Source: a cyanobacterium endosymbiont of Epithemia clementina EcSB
GTDB lineage: Bacteria > Cyanobacteriota > Cyanobacteriia > Cyanobacteriales > Microcystaceae
Direction: 5' to 3'
Length of the DNA: 64,000 bases
Assembly: GCF_029919255.1 (NCBI RefSeq)
Contig: NZ_CP123991.1
Span: 3,008,808-3,072,807 of the forward strand
Shown: positions 41,093 through 50,876 of the stretch, piece by piece
How positions within the stretch are numbered: position 1 is the first letter of the stretch
How the letters are laid out: each line of letters starts with the position of its first letter
Notes under the pieces: generated by a model
The model's input: the letters and a program-made list of their open reading frames with translations, nothing else
Database searches by the model: none
What the model was told of the DNA's origin: nothing
Program-made: the position numbers and the translations under genes

Positions 41093-42211
41093 TTATTTTA
41101 CGTCTATAAAGTCTATATATTGTTCTAAATTTGGAACATCTACCGAGCAGTTCTTATCACTTGCTTCATAGGCTAGATCCATTATTAATTGAGAATAAAC
41201 TCCTTCATATAAAGAGGGAGTTAAAGACTTTCCTTGATCAATACTTTCTACCCAACGATCAAGAACTCGAATAAATGGGGCTAATCGTCCATCGGCAAAG
41301 ACCTCAGAGAATGCTAATCGTTTAGGAATTTCAACTTCTGTTAGCGGTTGACCTGCGGGGGCAGCTTGTAAATGGAAGCCATGAACATAGTCTTTTAGGT
41401 TATCACTTCCTAAGACTAAAGTACCACGATCACCATATACTTCTACCCAGTGTCCGCGTCCATTATAAGTTACTGAACTGAGGGATACTTGACACGGGAT
41501 TCCATCGTCCAATTCCAACATCAATAAACACGTATCATCAGTATTAACAGGCTTAAACTTATTATTATCTTTAGGATCAGGACGTTCTTTGATTGCACAA
41601 ACTATTTGAGCTGATAATCGTTTAACAGGTCCAAATAACCAGTGAATATAATCAAAAGAATGGGAGCCAATCGCCCCTAAAACTCCTCCTCCTTGATTCC
41701 GACGGGAATACCAATTCCAAGCAAGTTCTGGGTTTGCACGACTCGCTACTAACCAATCAATTTTAATCAGGCGAATTCGTCCCACATAATTCTGTTGTAA
41801 ATATTCCGATAAAAGTTGCCATGCAGGAACATAACGAAACTCAAAATCTGTTGTGACAACTAATTCTTTTTGTTGCGCTAGATGATAAAGTTCTTTTGCT
41901 TCTTGCGCTGACATCGCCATAGGTTTTTCTAAAAGTAGATGTTTACCTGCTTCCAAAATTTGTTTACCCATTTTATAGTGGAGAAACGGAGGTGTGGAAA
42001 GACTAACAGCATCAATTTCACGTAGAGATAAAAGTTTTTCAAAATTATCAAAATAATAGGGGATCTGGTAAGAATCTGCTATGGCTTTGGATTTTTCTAA
42101 GTCACGATTGTAAACAGCAATTACCTCGGTGCGAGAATGGTGTTTCAACCCTGGAATATGGACAGCTTTACCAAAACCAGTTCCGATAACAGCGACATGA
42201 ACAGTTGACAT
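41093..42211 (-). CDS. Gfo/Idh/MocA-family oxidoreductase
   Basis: NAD(P)-dependent sugar or cyclitol dehydrogenase family. The N-terminal Rossmann fold has VAVIGTGFGKAVHIPGL (glycine motif at residues 10-14). The conserved EKPMA (95-99) carries the catalytic Lys. A C-terminal alpha/beta domain has GGGVLGAIGSHSFDYIHWLF, whose GSHxxD provides the acid residues. The 372-residue length is normal. No signal peptide. It is intact, with long hairpins on both flanks and no close neighbours, so it is probably monocistronic. The substrate cannot be inferred. Biliverdin reductase and glucose-fructose oxidoreductase share this fold but have different motifs. Confidence 0.9.
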   Translation of the reverse strand: MSTVHVAVIGTGFGKAVHIPGLKHHSRTEVIAVYNRDLEKSKAIADSYQIPYYFDNFEKLLSLREIDAVSLSTPPFLHYKMGKQILEAGKHLLLEKPMAMSAQEAKELYHLAQQKELVVTTDFEFRYVPAWQLLSEYLQQNYVGRIRLIKIDWLVASRANPELAWNWYSRRNQGGGVLGAIGSHSFDYIHWLFGPVKRLSAQIVCAIKERPDPKDNNKFKPVNTDDTCLLMLELDDGIPCQVSLSSVTYNGRGHWVEVYGDRGTLVLGSDNLKDYVHGFHLQAAPAGQPLTEVEIPKRLAFSEVFADGRLAPFIRVLDRWVESIDQGKSLTPSLYEGVYSQLIMDLAYEASDKNCSVDVPNLEQYIDFIDVK

Positions 42212-42773
42212 AATTCTTGTTTTAATTGATATTAATAATTATCGCATAGCAGTTTGTTATCTATTTTTTAACAACCACTCTATTTTATGAATATACCATG
42301 ACTTTAAATTTAAAAATGGGATATTATATCGTATATAATAAAAACCTTCATAAGATTTATTCAGACACATTTAAGCATTGAGACATTTTTAGATATCTTA
42401 ATGCTTAAATGTATCTAAATAACTGTCCTCTTCAATAAGGAGGTACCCGTGATGAAGTAGTAATTTCATCATGGGCAATCTGTACTAACTTCAATTAGAA
42501 TTACGAAGATATCTCTTTTATAAACTCGGGTAAATAGTCTATGAACTCCGTTGACAACGAAGTACTTTTTATAGTTTTACTCACCTCATTTTTTTCATTA
42601 TTTCTCATGGTTTCTCTGGTATTTTAAGTCTATTGTTATGATAACTAACCTAACTTTTCAGAAACTAATTTAAGCCAAGCTTTGACGCTTACAAAATTTC
42701 ATAGAAAAAAAGTAAAATAAAAGTAATAGTTAAACTTTTTTTATGGAAGAGAGGAAGAAACTTAAATTTTTTG
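42212..42773. other. Gene-free stretch
   Basis: About 560 bases without a gene. Contains the inverted repeat at 42363-42416 and a smaller stem CCCGTGATGAA / TTCATCATGGG near 42447-42476. It should also contain the promoter of the Gfo/Idh/MocA gene. Confidence 0.4.
42363..42416. repeat. Imperfect long inverted repeat
   Basis: AGACACATTTAAGCATTGAG on the left pairs with the right arm (...CTTAATGCTTAAATGTATCT) with few mismatches over about 25 bp. It lies 150 bases upstream of the Gfo/Idh/MocA start. Terminator of a lost gene or regulatory structure. Confidence 0.5.
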
Positions 42774-43046
42774 TCAAGGAAATTCAACAGAAGTTAGTTT
42801 GGCAGCATGGGGGAGTCTTAACCCTAATCTCTTTTGTAGAAGACGGAAAAATTCAGGGGATTCTAAACGAATAGAATGGGCTAGGTAGAGCAGTTTTATT
42901 ACATGAACTCGATCCTCTGGTGAGACATAAAGTCCTCCATTACCATCAACCACAATAATCAATCGATTAAGAGTAGCTGGAAAAATCCTGACCACTTCCT
43001 TATCTGAAAACACTAGAGAATTGGAAGCTGGAGAATGGGGATACAT
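42774..43046 (-). CDS. Conserved hypothetical protein, small
   Basis: A 90-residue soluble protein from ATG 43046 (MYPHSPASNSLVFSD...). The body VVRIFPATLNRLIIVVDGNG, GLYVSPEDRVHVIKLLYLAH and SIRLESPEFFRLLQKRLGLR is compact and shows no frameshift or low complexity, suggesting a real gene. No motif known to me. Sequence upstream on the same strand is eroded coding DNA. It could be a surviving small gene or the open tail of a decayed one. Confidence 0.5.
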   Translation of the reverse strand: MYPHSPASNSLVFSDKEVVRIFPATLNRLIIVVDGNGGLYVSPEDRVHVIKLLYLAHSIRLESPEFFRLLQKRLGLRLPHAAKLTSVEFP

Positions 43047-43550
43047 CAAGACTAATTAGAAGACGGGAACATTTGCTGTCCTCCAGGATTTCCTATACTC
43101 AGAGAATAAGCAAGTTAACCTCTTTGGTGTAGAGTTCGTAATGTCATTAGTGGCAATATCCACAGGGGCGCCTTTATCAATTGTGACTTTAAAGTGACAC
43201 ATGATAGGGTTTCCTAGGGAATCGCACCGTCAGGACTGTCCGTTCCTCAATTTCGTAGTTATCGGTCAAAACTTGTTCTAGAGTTTAGAAACCTATGTTA
43301 CCAAAATCAAAAGCTAATCAAGGAATCTTACAGAAATAAAGTTGCTGATAGACAGAGAAAAAGTTTTATTCCCCCCTAAAATGATTACAAAGACCATATT
43401 TGTGTCTTTTTTAGGAAGAAAAAGATAGTCAATACAAGTATGATAAACAAGCCTTCAGGGTTAGAAATAGCGGAGAAGTCCCCCTCGGTCAGTTCATAAT
43501 ACCATCCTACAACTATGGGCTGTCGGCTTGTCACGCAATTCAAAAACAAT
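43047..43550 (-). pseudogene. Eroded coding DNA of unknown identity
   Basis: Minus-strand fragments in different frames look protein-derived: RQPIVVGWYYELTEGDFSAI then SNPEGLF; VLTDNYEIEERTVLTV; and FKVTIDKGAPVDIATNDITN then STPKRLTCLFSEYRKSW. They could belong to one or two former genes. I cannot assign a family. Confidence 0.4.
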
Positions 43551-43556
43551 TTGACA

Positions 43557-43597
43557 GCCAAAGGTAGGTATCGTTAAAAATGATACCTACCTTTGGC
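43557..43597. repeat. 16-bp perfect stem-loop with a second outer stem
   Basis: Arms 43557-43572 and 43582-43597 (GCCAAAGGTAGGTATC and its complement) enclose 9 bases. An outer 7-bp pair GACAGCC (43552-43558, sharing two bases with the inner arm) / GGCTGTC (43604-43610) could form an alternative stem. No intact gene flanks it. Confidence 0.65.
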
Positions 43598-43844
43598 ACA
43601 ACAGGCTGTCTTATATCAAGATTTACTTAAACTAAAGATTTAAAAGTTGTTCTCTTTTTTTTCTTCAATTTGTTCTTTTTAAAATTAATTACTTTAAGCT
43701 TTTTTAAAATTTAACTAAAACATTCTTATAGATAGAATCGTAAAGTAGTTGTTCCTTTGAGATCTAAGAACAAAGGTTTGATAAACTCCGTCTACAGACG
43801 TATTTAGAGGTTGATTGCTAACTGATACTTAAACAGAGGTTAAG

Positions 43845-44093
43845 TGAGTAGAAATATTATACATCCATTGGAAATAAAGAGTTAGTCTCCGCAGAAAAAG
43901 AAGAAGTCTCAAAGAAACCTGTAAAGTTTTAACGATTTTTCCTGATAATCTTTCACAGCGTTGAATATTTTTTTCGGCTTTCCAAGTTTTCAACCAGACA
44001 ACAGGAAAAGTTTTTTGTTTAGTTTCAGGGAGCTCTAAGGCACAAACAGCAAATTTAGCAATATTCTGGTTTACATCTAGACAATTAGCCTAC
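43845..44093 (-). pseudogene. ycf39: C-terminal remnant of ycf39 (PSII assembly factor)
   Basis: An open minus-strand stretch reads ALELPETKQKTFPVVWLKTW, KAEKNIQRCERLSGKIVKTL and QVSLRLLLFLRRLTLYFQWM with YNIS. This follows the C-terminal part of Ycf39/NmrA-type proteins (...GP.aWTs.EiI.lCErLSGq.AkvtrvPl.lLrflRrltrfFeWtwNIadRLaF). Ycf39 is an atypical short-chain dehydrogenase that works with high-light-inducible proteins in early photosystem II assembly. The N-terminal Rossmann half is absent, so the gene is dead. The match is from memory and should be confirmed. Confidence 0.68.
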
Positions 44094-44114
44094 TTTTTCC
44101 TGTGAGCCAATCAG

Positions 44115-44157
44115 TTTACTCTGTCTAGTTAGTTGAAAACTAACTAGACAGAGTAAA
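44115..44157. repeat. 20-bp perfect stem-loop
   Basis: Arms 44115-44134 (TTTACTCTGTCTAGTTAGTT) and 44138-44157 are exact reverse complements with a 3-base loop. It lies beside the ycf39 remnant. Confidence 0.7.
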
Positions 44158-45641
44158 TACAAAATAACGAGAATTATAAATTAAAGTTTAAATTTACTTT
44201 TTGTAAAGACAATCACTTAATTTTTTGCATTTAAGAATAATGATTGTTAATCATACTAAGTGAATAACCTTAAAGAAACGTCAAAAAAGCAAACTATTTT
44301 ACGCATCTAAATTAAAGCAAGATAAATTTTATTTATATTTGTCTTAAGCAATATTTTGTAGGGTAATTTTTTTAAAAAAATCTGTTTATCTACTTTAGTT
44401 TTTAATTAAACTATCTATATTTAGTTTTAAACATTTAAACGGTAATTTAATGGAACTTTATCCAAAACTATTCATATTCACCAACTCATTATTTTTTTTA
44501 AAAAAATATATATATCGAAATTTTAAAAATAAAGTTTAAAGTTTAATTTTTAACTAAAAAAATTGCCTTTCATGAAAAAAACTACAATATTTTTAAGTTA
44601 TATTAAATATTGTTCAATTTAACTCTTAGTATCAAATGCTTAACTCAGTTTAACGAATAACATTCTAAATCTAGAAGGATTTACTATTACTAACTATCAT
44701 ATTTTAAATGAGATTTAATCAATTATTGTCAATAAGAAAATCTTTAAAAAAATTAAAGTAGCTAAAAACTTATAAATAAAAGATATATACTAATATCAAA
44801 ATCCAACCATATATTTATAATTTAATCGGTTTAGTTTCATGATTGGTTACTCCTACTACTTTTTGGACAGTTCGATTTTTTTAAAAAGCTACGATTTTAT
44901 AATCTATCTACTTATTATCTGACAGATATTCTCCTCTTTATTTATATTTAACACATCTTCTCTAAGACTAGAAAAATTTTTAAACCTTATTCAATCTTAG
45001 CTTTCTCTTCGTGACTCAGACTTTCTTTTTTCTTGAACAAAGAATATTTACTAGGAGTTGTAGCCATTCTTCTATTTTTCTTATTTTATTTTTAAATTTT
45101 TTATCTGTTTCATTATGTGAAATATTTTTACTACTACTTTAGTATTAGAAAGTATTTCTTTGATGAAACTCTTATAGAACATTCAATAATCTATACTAAA
45201 CTTCTTATCTTTAGTTCAATGCCTCGAAAACTAAGTTTTAAGAAAATTACGCTACTATCTCTTGATTTATTTCTTATAAAAGAGCTATAGATTTTTAACT
45301 TTCTATACTTACTTAGACTGTCGTATCTTTTCTTTTTTTTAGAAAAGTTATTTCATCTTTACTAAGCAAAATAATCTTTGTCTATATGTAAAAATAAGTA
45401 TTTGATATATCAGTGTACACAAAACAACTATACTTTGATTCTGTTGCCATATTTCTTTTGGGAAAGCCATAAATCTTAAGAAAAATTTAGGGAGTGTTAC
45501 GCCATGCTAATAAATAAAAGCCTATATATTGCGGGCTACAGCCTTATAAAAATTTTGGCTGAGGTCATAAACAATCAAAAGTTGACCTAATGTGCCTTAC
45601 TTAGTATTTTTTCGGTAAAAAGTCTTTTAAACAACAAGTGT
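44158..45641. other. AT-rich gene desert
   Basis: About 1.5 kb of very AT-rich sequence without any open frame, RNA or strong hairpin that I can support. A 29-codon piece starting at ATG 45504 is likely chance. Confidence 0.55.
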
Positions 45642-46691
45642 TTAATAATATTCATGGGTTAAAAAAGGTACTTTTACCACTTGTCCTATTGCTTTTCCTA
45701 TTTGAATGTTTAATCCCACTCCTCCTGCTTTAGTGCTAATATAAGCTAACCCCCAAAAATTTTGATTAATTTCAGTAAAACTAGTCAAAATCCCTACTTT
45801 TTTACTACCCAAAATAATCGGAGTGTCTGGTAGAATATCTTGACTTAACTTAACTCCCCATAGTCTTTGTTTGACTCCTTTATAAGTGTTTAGACGAGCA
45901 ATGGTTTCTTGCCCAATATAACAGCCCTTTTCAAAGGAAATAGTTCGCCATAACCCTGCTTCTAGGGGATTATAATCTTCTGTTAATTCTTGATCATAAA
46001 CTGGTCTTCCTTGTCGTATTCGCAATTGTTCCCATACGCGATCACCGATAGGAATAATTCCTAATTGCATTAATTGCTCCCAAACAGTTTTGGCTTGATT
46101 GATTGGAATAATTAAGGTATAACCGGGGATAGCTAAACCACTTCCCACAGCTATCCTCATAGAAGCTCCTCCCATAGTCGTTAAATAATGACTTTCTGGT
46201 GGAAGTTCAGCTAAACCATTAATTCCGCCTTCTTTTAGTAATGTAGTACATTCAGAACCAATTAAGGTAAAAACAATATTTTTCTCGGAAACATCTGTAA
46301 TTTTCACCTTATCCATGGGAAAGATGTATCGGTCCATCCACTCCATCAAGAAGTGACGACGGTTTGGGGAAACTAAAATCAAGATTGAGTCGTCTGTGAC
46401 GTAAGCTGTGACTAAGTCAATAATTCTACCAGTAGAATTGACGAAAACGGTATCACAAGCTAGTCCTGGTTTTAATTTATTAATATTATTAGTAGTTTGA
46501 TTATGAAGAAAACGTAAGCGATCATCTCCTGTGAGTTTTAGTAGTCCCCAATGACTGCAATCATAAATGACCGCCCGGTCATAAGCTGTTTTAAAGCCTT
46601 CACCATCATTACTAAAACTATTAATTCTTGTCTCATTGTCTATCAAAATTGCCCCGGATTGTCTTTGAATTTTACGTAATTCTTGTATCAT
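45642..46691 (-). CDS. ygfZ: YgfZ/GcvT-family folate-binding Fe-S protein
   Basis: Tetrahydrofolate-dependent protein involved in repair or maturation of iron-sulfur clusters. The diagnostic motif KGCYIGQE lies at residues 255-262 and contains the conserved Cys. Other GcvT-fold elements are DRLRFLHNQTTNNINKL near 57, VFVNSTGRIIDLV near 82 and QLRIRQGRP near 222. The 349-residue length fits. Aminomethyltransferase (GcvT) shares the fold but lacks KGCYxGQE. Cytoplasmic, isolated, with gene-free DNA on both sides. Retention is reasonable in a cell rich in Fe-S enzymes. Confidence 0.9.
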   Translation of the reverse strand: MIQELRKIQRQSGAILIDNETRINSFSNDGEGFKTAYDRAVIYDCSHWGLLKLTGDDRLRFLHNQTTNNINKLKPGLACDTVFVNSTGRIIDLVTAYVTDDSILILVSPNRRHFLMEWMDRYIFPMDKVKITDVSEKNIVFTLIGSECTTLLKEGGINGLAELPPESHYLTTMGGASMRIAVGSGLAIPGYTLIIPINQAKTVWEQLMQLGIIPIGDRVWEQLRIRQGRPVYDQELTEDYNPLEAGLWRTISFEKGCYIGQETIARLNTYKGVKQRLWGVKLSQDILPDTPIILGSKKVGILTSFTEINQNFWGLAYISTKAGGVGLNIQIGKAIGQVVKVPFLTHEYY

Positions 46692-47259
46692 ATAAATATA
46701 ATTTTGTACTAGATTAACTAGTTAGTCAACTAAATATTTAGTGTACAATCCGTTAAACTTTTTTGTCTAACCGTTGCCACTCAACTTTTCCTGTTTCATA
46801 GATTATGACTAACATCAAATACCTGCTAATCAACTGTTACAGAAAAAATCTTACGTCTGAGCACATACATATCATAATCTATAAATTAAACTTCAATATA
46901 AAATTATTATTTACTTTTTGTAAAAGATTTTTTTATAAGTCAAACATTGTTAATAACCAGGATAAATAATTTTATCTTTTTCATAAATTGTCTTTTGACT
47001 TATTTTTTATAAATGTTTACGCAGGTTATTCATCACCTGAATAAAAACAGGTTAAATGATAACTTCTACTTTTTGTAGTATTCTCTATATTTTAAGATAT
47101 GAGTTTTATTATTGCAATTAGTCTTTTAATTAAAATTAAAAGACTAATTGCAATAATCCAAAAAATTAAGAAAATATTTAATGGAATTTAATTTTTTCTC
47201 CACACCGGCGTCGAAAAATAGTATAATGCTAGCCTGGCGGTGTTTCCTTTTTTAAAATA
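46692..47259. other. AT-rich intergenic region
   Basis: About 570 bases between divergent genes, containing the 24-bp hairpin at 47108-47157. A promoter for the downstream barrel protein may lie just before it (TATAAT at 47220), but no matched -35 was identified. Confidence 0.4.
47108..47157. repeat. 24-bp perfect stem-loop with a 2-base loop
   Basis: Left arm ATTATTGCAATTAGTCTTTT plus AATT and its exact reverse complement (47134-47157) are separated by AA. It lies about 100 bases upstream of a divergently oriented gene start, so it is not a terminator for a surviving neighbour. Confidence 0.7.
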
Positions 47260-47997
47260 ATGCCCGAACAACAATTACATCTGAGATTGCATTGGTTGCA
47301 TATCATCATTTCCAATGTTTTACTAATCTTTATCTTGGAAACTCCAGCTGATAGTCAATTCTCATCATCAGAGGTTAGTCCTATTAAGGATGGTTTGATT
47401 GAAAATACCTTTGATTTACCATCAGAAATTATTGAAGATAGCCCCGTCTTAAAAAAATGGTTAAATAAGATTCCTAATGTCTTATACGATATTCATACTG
47501 ATCCGAGTTTTCGAACACGTGTGGGGATAGGATACGCAGAATTTCCTTCTACTGAACATGAGGGAGGAATTAATATTGGGGTTGATGATATTTTTATTGG
47601 AAAAACGGGTTTAACAATTAGTGGTGACTATCAAACTTCTTTTAGAAGACGAGATGCGGGAGGGCTTAACTTACAATATTATTTGTTGCCTTTGGGGAAT
47701 TATATTAATGTTGCTCCCATGGTAGGATATCGTTCAATCTACACTAACGACTATTCTGAAAGTGGGTTTAACATTGGAGGTAAATTAGTCCTTCCTTTAT
47801 CACGTACTGGCGCATCTGATATTTCATTATCTCACAGTTTTATTTCCCCTGGTGAAGATACTGAAGTAGGGATTATAACTATTTCTTTTGGTTATGCAAT
47901 TACTAAAAATATTCGATTAGCTACTAAAATTGAAAGACAAAATTCACAGATTAAAAAAGATAGTAAAATTGGCATTATGTTTGAATTAATGCCATAG
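47260..47997 (+). CDS. Exported protein, probable outer-membrane beta-barrel
   Basis: A 245-residue protein with an N-terminal signal-like segment (LHWLHIIISNVLLIFILETP) cleaving near residue 32. The rest is rich in alternating strand patterns separated by short turns (FRTRVGIGYAEFPS, INIGVDDIFIGKTGLTISGD, LNLQYYLLPLGNYINVAPMV, TEVGIITISFGYAI, RLATKIERQ, KIGIMFEL). This is typical of an 8-12-strand barrel in the outer membrane. No family name recalled. It is followed 58 bases later by an ABC-2 permease gene. Co-expression is possible but not demonstrated. Confidence 0.65.
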   Translation: MPEQQLHLRLHWLHIIISNVLLIFILETPADSQFSSSEVSPIKDGLIENTFDLPSEIIEDSPVLKKWLNKIPNVLYDIHTDPSFRTRVGIGYAEFPSTEHEGGINIGVDDIFIGKTGLTISGDYQTSFRRRDAGGLNLQYYLLPLGNYINVAPMVGYRSIYTNDYSESGFNIGGKLVLPLSRTGASDISLSHSFISPGEDTEVGIITISFGYAITKNIRLATKIERQNSQIKKDSKIGIMFELMP

Positions 47998-48055
47998 TTT
48001 AATGTCATAGATATTGAGAAAAGTTGTGAAGTAAATTAGTAAGTAATAAACTAGA

Positions 48056-48838
48056 ATGAAAACCTATTTACAAGTTTTACGATTATTTTGGACAACAGCA
48101 ATTACGGCAGAATTAGAATATCGATTAAACTTTGTAATTGCTATGATTAGCGGGTTTGCTAATTTTATTGGGAGTTTATTTAGCTTATTCTTATTCTATG
48201 GAACAGGTTATACCTTTCATGGATGGACTTGGGACGAAGCGATGATAGTGGTAGGAATGTTTACTTTCCTACAAGGTATTTCTGCTACCTTTTTAGTCCC
48301 TAATTTAAACCGAATTGTTGAACAAGTAGAGAAGGGAACTCTAGATTTTGTGTTACTGAAACCAATTAGTAGCCAATTTTGGTTGTCTTGTAGAATTCTA
48401 TCTCCTTGGGGATTTTCAGATTTGGTTTTTGGAGTAATTATAATTTTCTATTTTAGTTCTAAACTATCTTTACATCTAGGAGACTATATACTCAGTTTTA
48501 TAACAACAATTTTGGGTATCACCATACTGTATGGTATTTGGTTTATCTTAGGAGCAACCAGTGTATGGTTTGTTAAAATTTATAATGTTACCGAAGTTCT
48601 CAGAGGATTATTAGAAGCAGGCAGATATCCCATTAGTGCTTATCCTGCGGTCTATCGTTTTTTCTTTACCTTTGTAATTCCTGTTATTTTTCTGACTACT
48701 GTTCCGGCGGAAGTACTTTTAGGAAAAATCGAAGCTTCATGGATTTTAGGCGCAGCACTAATAGCATTAGCCCTCTTATTTATCTCTCACTATTTCTGGC
48801 AATTTGCCCTTCGTTTTTATACCAGTGCTTCTAGTTGA
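48056..48838 (+). CDS. ABC-2 type transporter permease (PF06182-like)
   Basis: A 260-residue membrane protein with six hydrophobic helices. It has typical features of the DUF990/ABC-2 permease group: N-terminal amphipathic LQVLRLFWTTAITAELEYRL, helix 1 FVIAMISGFANFIGSLFSLF, VEKGTLDFVLLKPISSQFWL (the conserved xGxLDxxLLKP motif), and GLLEAGRYPISAYPAVYRFF near the C-terminal half. These proteins form exporters with a separate ATPase and often a second permease. The next gene is an ABC ATPase remnant, but of CbiO/EcfA type, so it is probably not its partner. If no partner ATPase survives elsewhere, this permease may be non-functional. Confidence 0.85.
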   Translation: MKTYLQVLRLFWTTAITAELEYRLNFVIAMISGFANFIGSLFSLFLFYGTGYTFHGWTWDEAMIVVGMFTFLQGISATFLVPNLNRIVEQVEKGTLDFVLLKPISSQFWLSCRILSPWGFSDLVFGVIIIFYFSSKLSLHLGDYILSFITTILGITILYGIWFILGATSVWFVKIYNVTEVLRGLLEAGRYPISAYPAVYRFFFTFVIPVIFLTTVPAEVLLGKIEASWILGAALIALALLFISHYFWQFALRFYTSASS

Positions 48839-48877
48839 TTTTGACTATGATAAATAAAGATTTTTTTATTGGGAAAA

Positions 48878-49648
48878 ATGTGTGATAACCCTATTGAAAT
48901 TAAAAATATAAGCTATAGTTATCTCGATGGTACTTCTTCTCTGAATAGAATTAACTTATCAGTTCAAGAGGGAGAGATAGTTGCCTTAATTGGAGCAAAT
49001 GGATCAGGAAAATCCACCCTAAAATTTCACCTCAATGGAATTTTTCTACCTCAGTCGGGACCTATTAAAGTAGGGCAGTAGGAAGTTAATCCTAAAAATC
49101 TTACCAAGATCAGAAATTTTGTCGGTTTAATTTTTTAACCTCCTGAAAATTAGCTACTTATACATACTGTGTGGGATGATATCGCTTTTAGACCGAAAAA
49201 TAATCGTATCAAGGGAAAAGAACTACAGTTAAGAGTTTTAGAGGCTATGGAAGCGATGAAAATAGATCCCCAAATTTATAGTTCAAGGAACCCTGATAAT
49301 TTATCAGGAGGAGAAAAAAAGCGGGTAACGATCGCCCGGTTTTTAGCTATGCAGCCTCAAGTATTAGTGTTAGGTTAACCTCCGTCTCAACTTAATTCCC
49401 GTTCTCGACGCTATCTTATTGGCTTGCTACAGGCTCTTTCTCTAACCCAATTAATTGCCGCTACCCACGCTCTTGATTTAGCTAGCGTGAAAATTATGTG
49501 AGCGCACTATTATTCTTAACCAAAGTCAGATTGTCTATGATGGTTAGAAAGACAGAATAATGAGCAATCAAAATTTTTTGGAGAAACAGACTTTAGAACC
49601 ACCTCTCAGTTACAGTCGTCCTTACTCTAATTTAGGAGATACTCCTTG
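48878..49648 (+). pseudogene. Dead CbiO/EcfA-type ABC transporter ATPase
   Basis: One frame reads through most of an energy-coupling-factor or cobalt/nickel ATPase: IALIGANGSGKSTL-type P-loop (written here as LIGANGSGKSTLKFHLNG), then TVWDDIAFRPKN and LSGGEKKRVTIARFLAMQPQ. It is interrupted by in-frame stops at 49079 (TAG), 49136 (TAA), 49151 (TAG) and 49376 (TAA, at the Walker B LDEPT position). A frameshift near 49497 moves to CERTIILNQSQIVYDG. The first three stops replace Gln codons judged by the family (for example FQ-P-Q-L). Such ATPases energise cobalt/nickel or vitamin uptake. The degree of preservation suggests relatively recent inactivation. Confidence 0.88.
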
Positions 49649-50437
49649 AGTGAGTCAGATATTTGCACACAAAAAGATTAACTAAACTATCGCTTAACGT
49701 CCATAACATTCATGTTTGCAAAACATTAAACTAAAGTATCATTTCTTACAGATCGTTTTTGTAAAAAAGTTCCATCTACTTCAAATAAATTATCAGTAAG
49801 ATCAGAAAAATTGCTCTAAAGTTTTCATATTGTTCCGTCGGTAGAGTATCAAAGATTAGGAAATACAGTTGCAGCTTTTGCTTAGAAAATCCGAATTTTA
49901 GCTTCTAAACTCTTATTTTTGTATTTAATTGCTCGTTTTTAGAAAATTGAAAGTAAAATTTTTTTAAAATTAGGATACATAGATAGAATGAAGGGCTATC
50001 AAGGCAAATACAAAATTCAAGTCGAAAATTACAGATTAAGTTTAACCATTTACAAATAATTGTTTAGTAAAACTAAATAATTAAATTAAGTTATTCAAGA
50101 AATAATTACGCAAAAGATTTAATTATCATTGTAAGTCTTTTGCTAACAATTTTGAAAAATAGCCTAAAGTAGGGCTCCACCTATAATTTCCGAAACTACC
50201 AAAAAGTTTAGGTTTAGCTTGTACTAAGTCTATAAACCTTAATAATCCAACGATTAATTCTCTAGTCAGTGGAACTGAGCTTAATGAACTTCTAAAGAAA
50301 AGTCAACTTAGTCAACCCGCAAGGCTTTTCTTAGGTCTCATCCTATAAAAAATAGGGTTAAATGACCAAAACTAGAAAACACAAACGTTAAGAAATTTTG
50401 TCTATTGATTTAAGTTTTAGCAAGAGGATTAAACACT
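49649..50437. other. Gene-free stretch
   Basis: About 790 bases. A plus-strand piece near 50235-50350 reads NNPTINSLVSGTELNELLKK and SQLSQPARLFLGLIL before a stop and looks protein-derived, but I cannot identify it. No RNA or hairpin was recognised. Confidence 0.35.
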
Positions 50438-50876
50438 ATCACTATTGCAGTCAGAAGCGTTTCACAGAGAGGATACCAAACCCTCCTCTCTGACTAGCTC
50501 AAGCGTAATCGGTTTGTGTTGGTTAGTCTGGCTTATTCCTATTCCTCTACGCTTACCTCGTACTCGATAGATGGTTAACCAGAACCATCTTTATTCTGAT
50601 ACACCCACAAGTTTGCTAGTTCTTACTTCGAAGAAGCCAACTTCCTAACCGTAGCTGTATTTTCTTCTGCTAATGCATTCGAACACTCTAGCTTGTTCCT
50701 CTGAGGATCTAAAGTTCAAGGAGACTTTACCCTTTAGTGTAAAATTGGTGGACTATGGATATTGACCGCCCTTTACGAAGTTTTCGTACTGATCAGCTTC
50801 ATGCTACGTTAGTTTGAAACATCATTGCTTCCTCATTTCCTCTATTTCTATCCCAGTATTCGTCAGTGTGTTCTTT
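50438..50876 (+). pseudogene. psbD: N-terminal remnant of psbD (photosystem II D2)
   Basis: Reading from ATC 50438, where the ATG should be, gives TIAV, [50 protein letters not shown] and GGLWILTALYEVFVLISFML with R. This parallels D2: TIAVGR...WLKRDRFVF...[52 protein letters not shown]...FMLRQFE. In-frame stops stand where D2 has Trp (TAG, TGA, TGA, TAG) or Gln (TAG). The sequence ends near PVFVSVF and then switches to psbC. D2 is a reaction-centre core protein, so its loss means no functional photosystem II unless another psbD copy exists. Confidence 0.9.
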
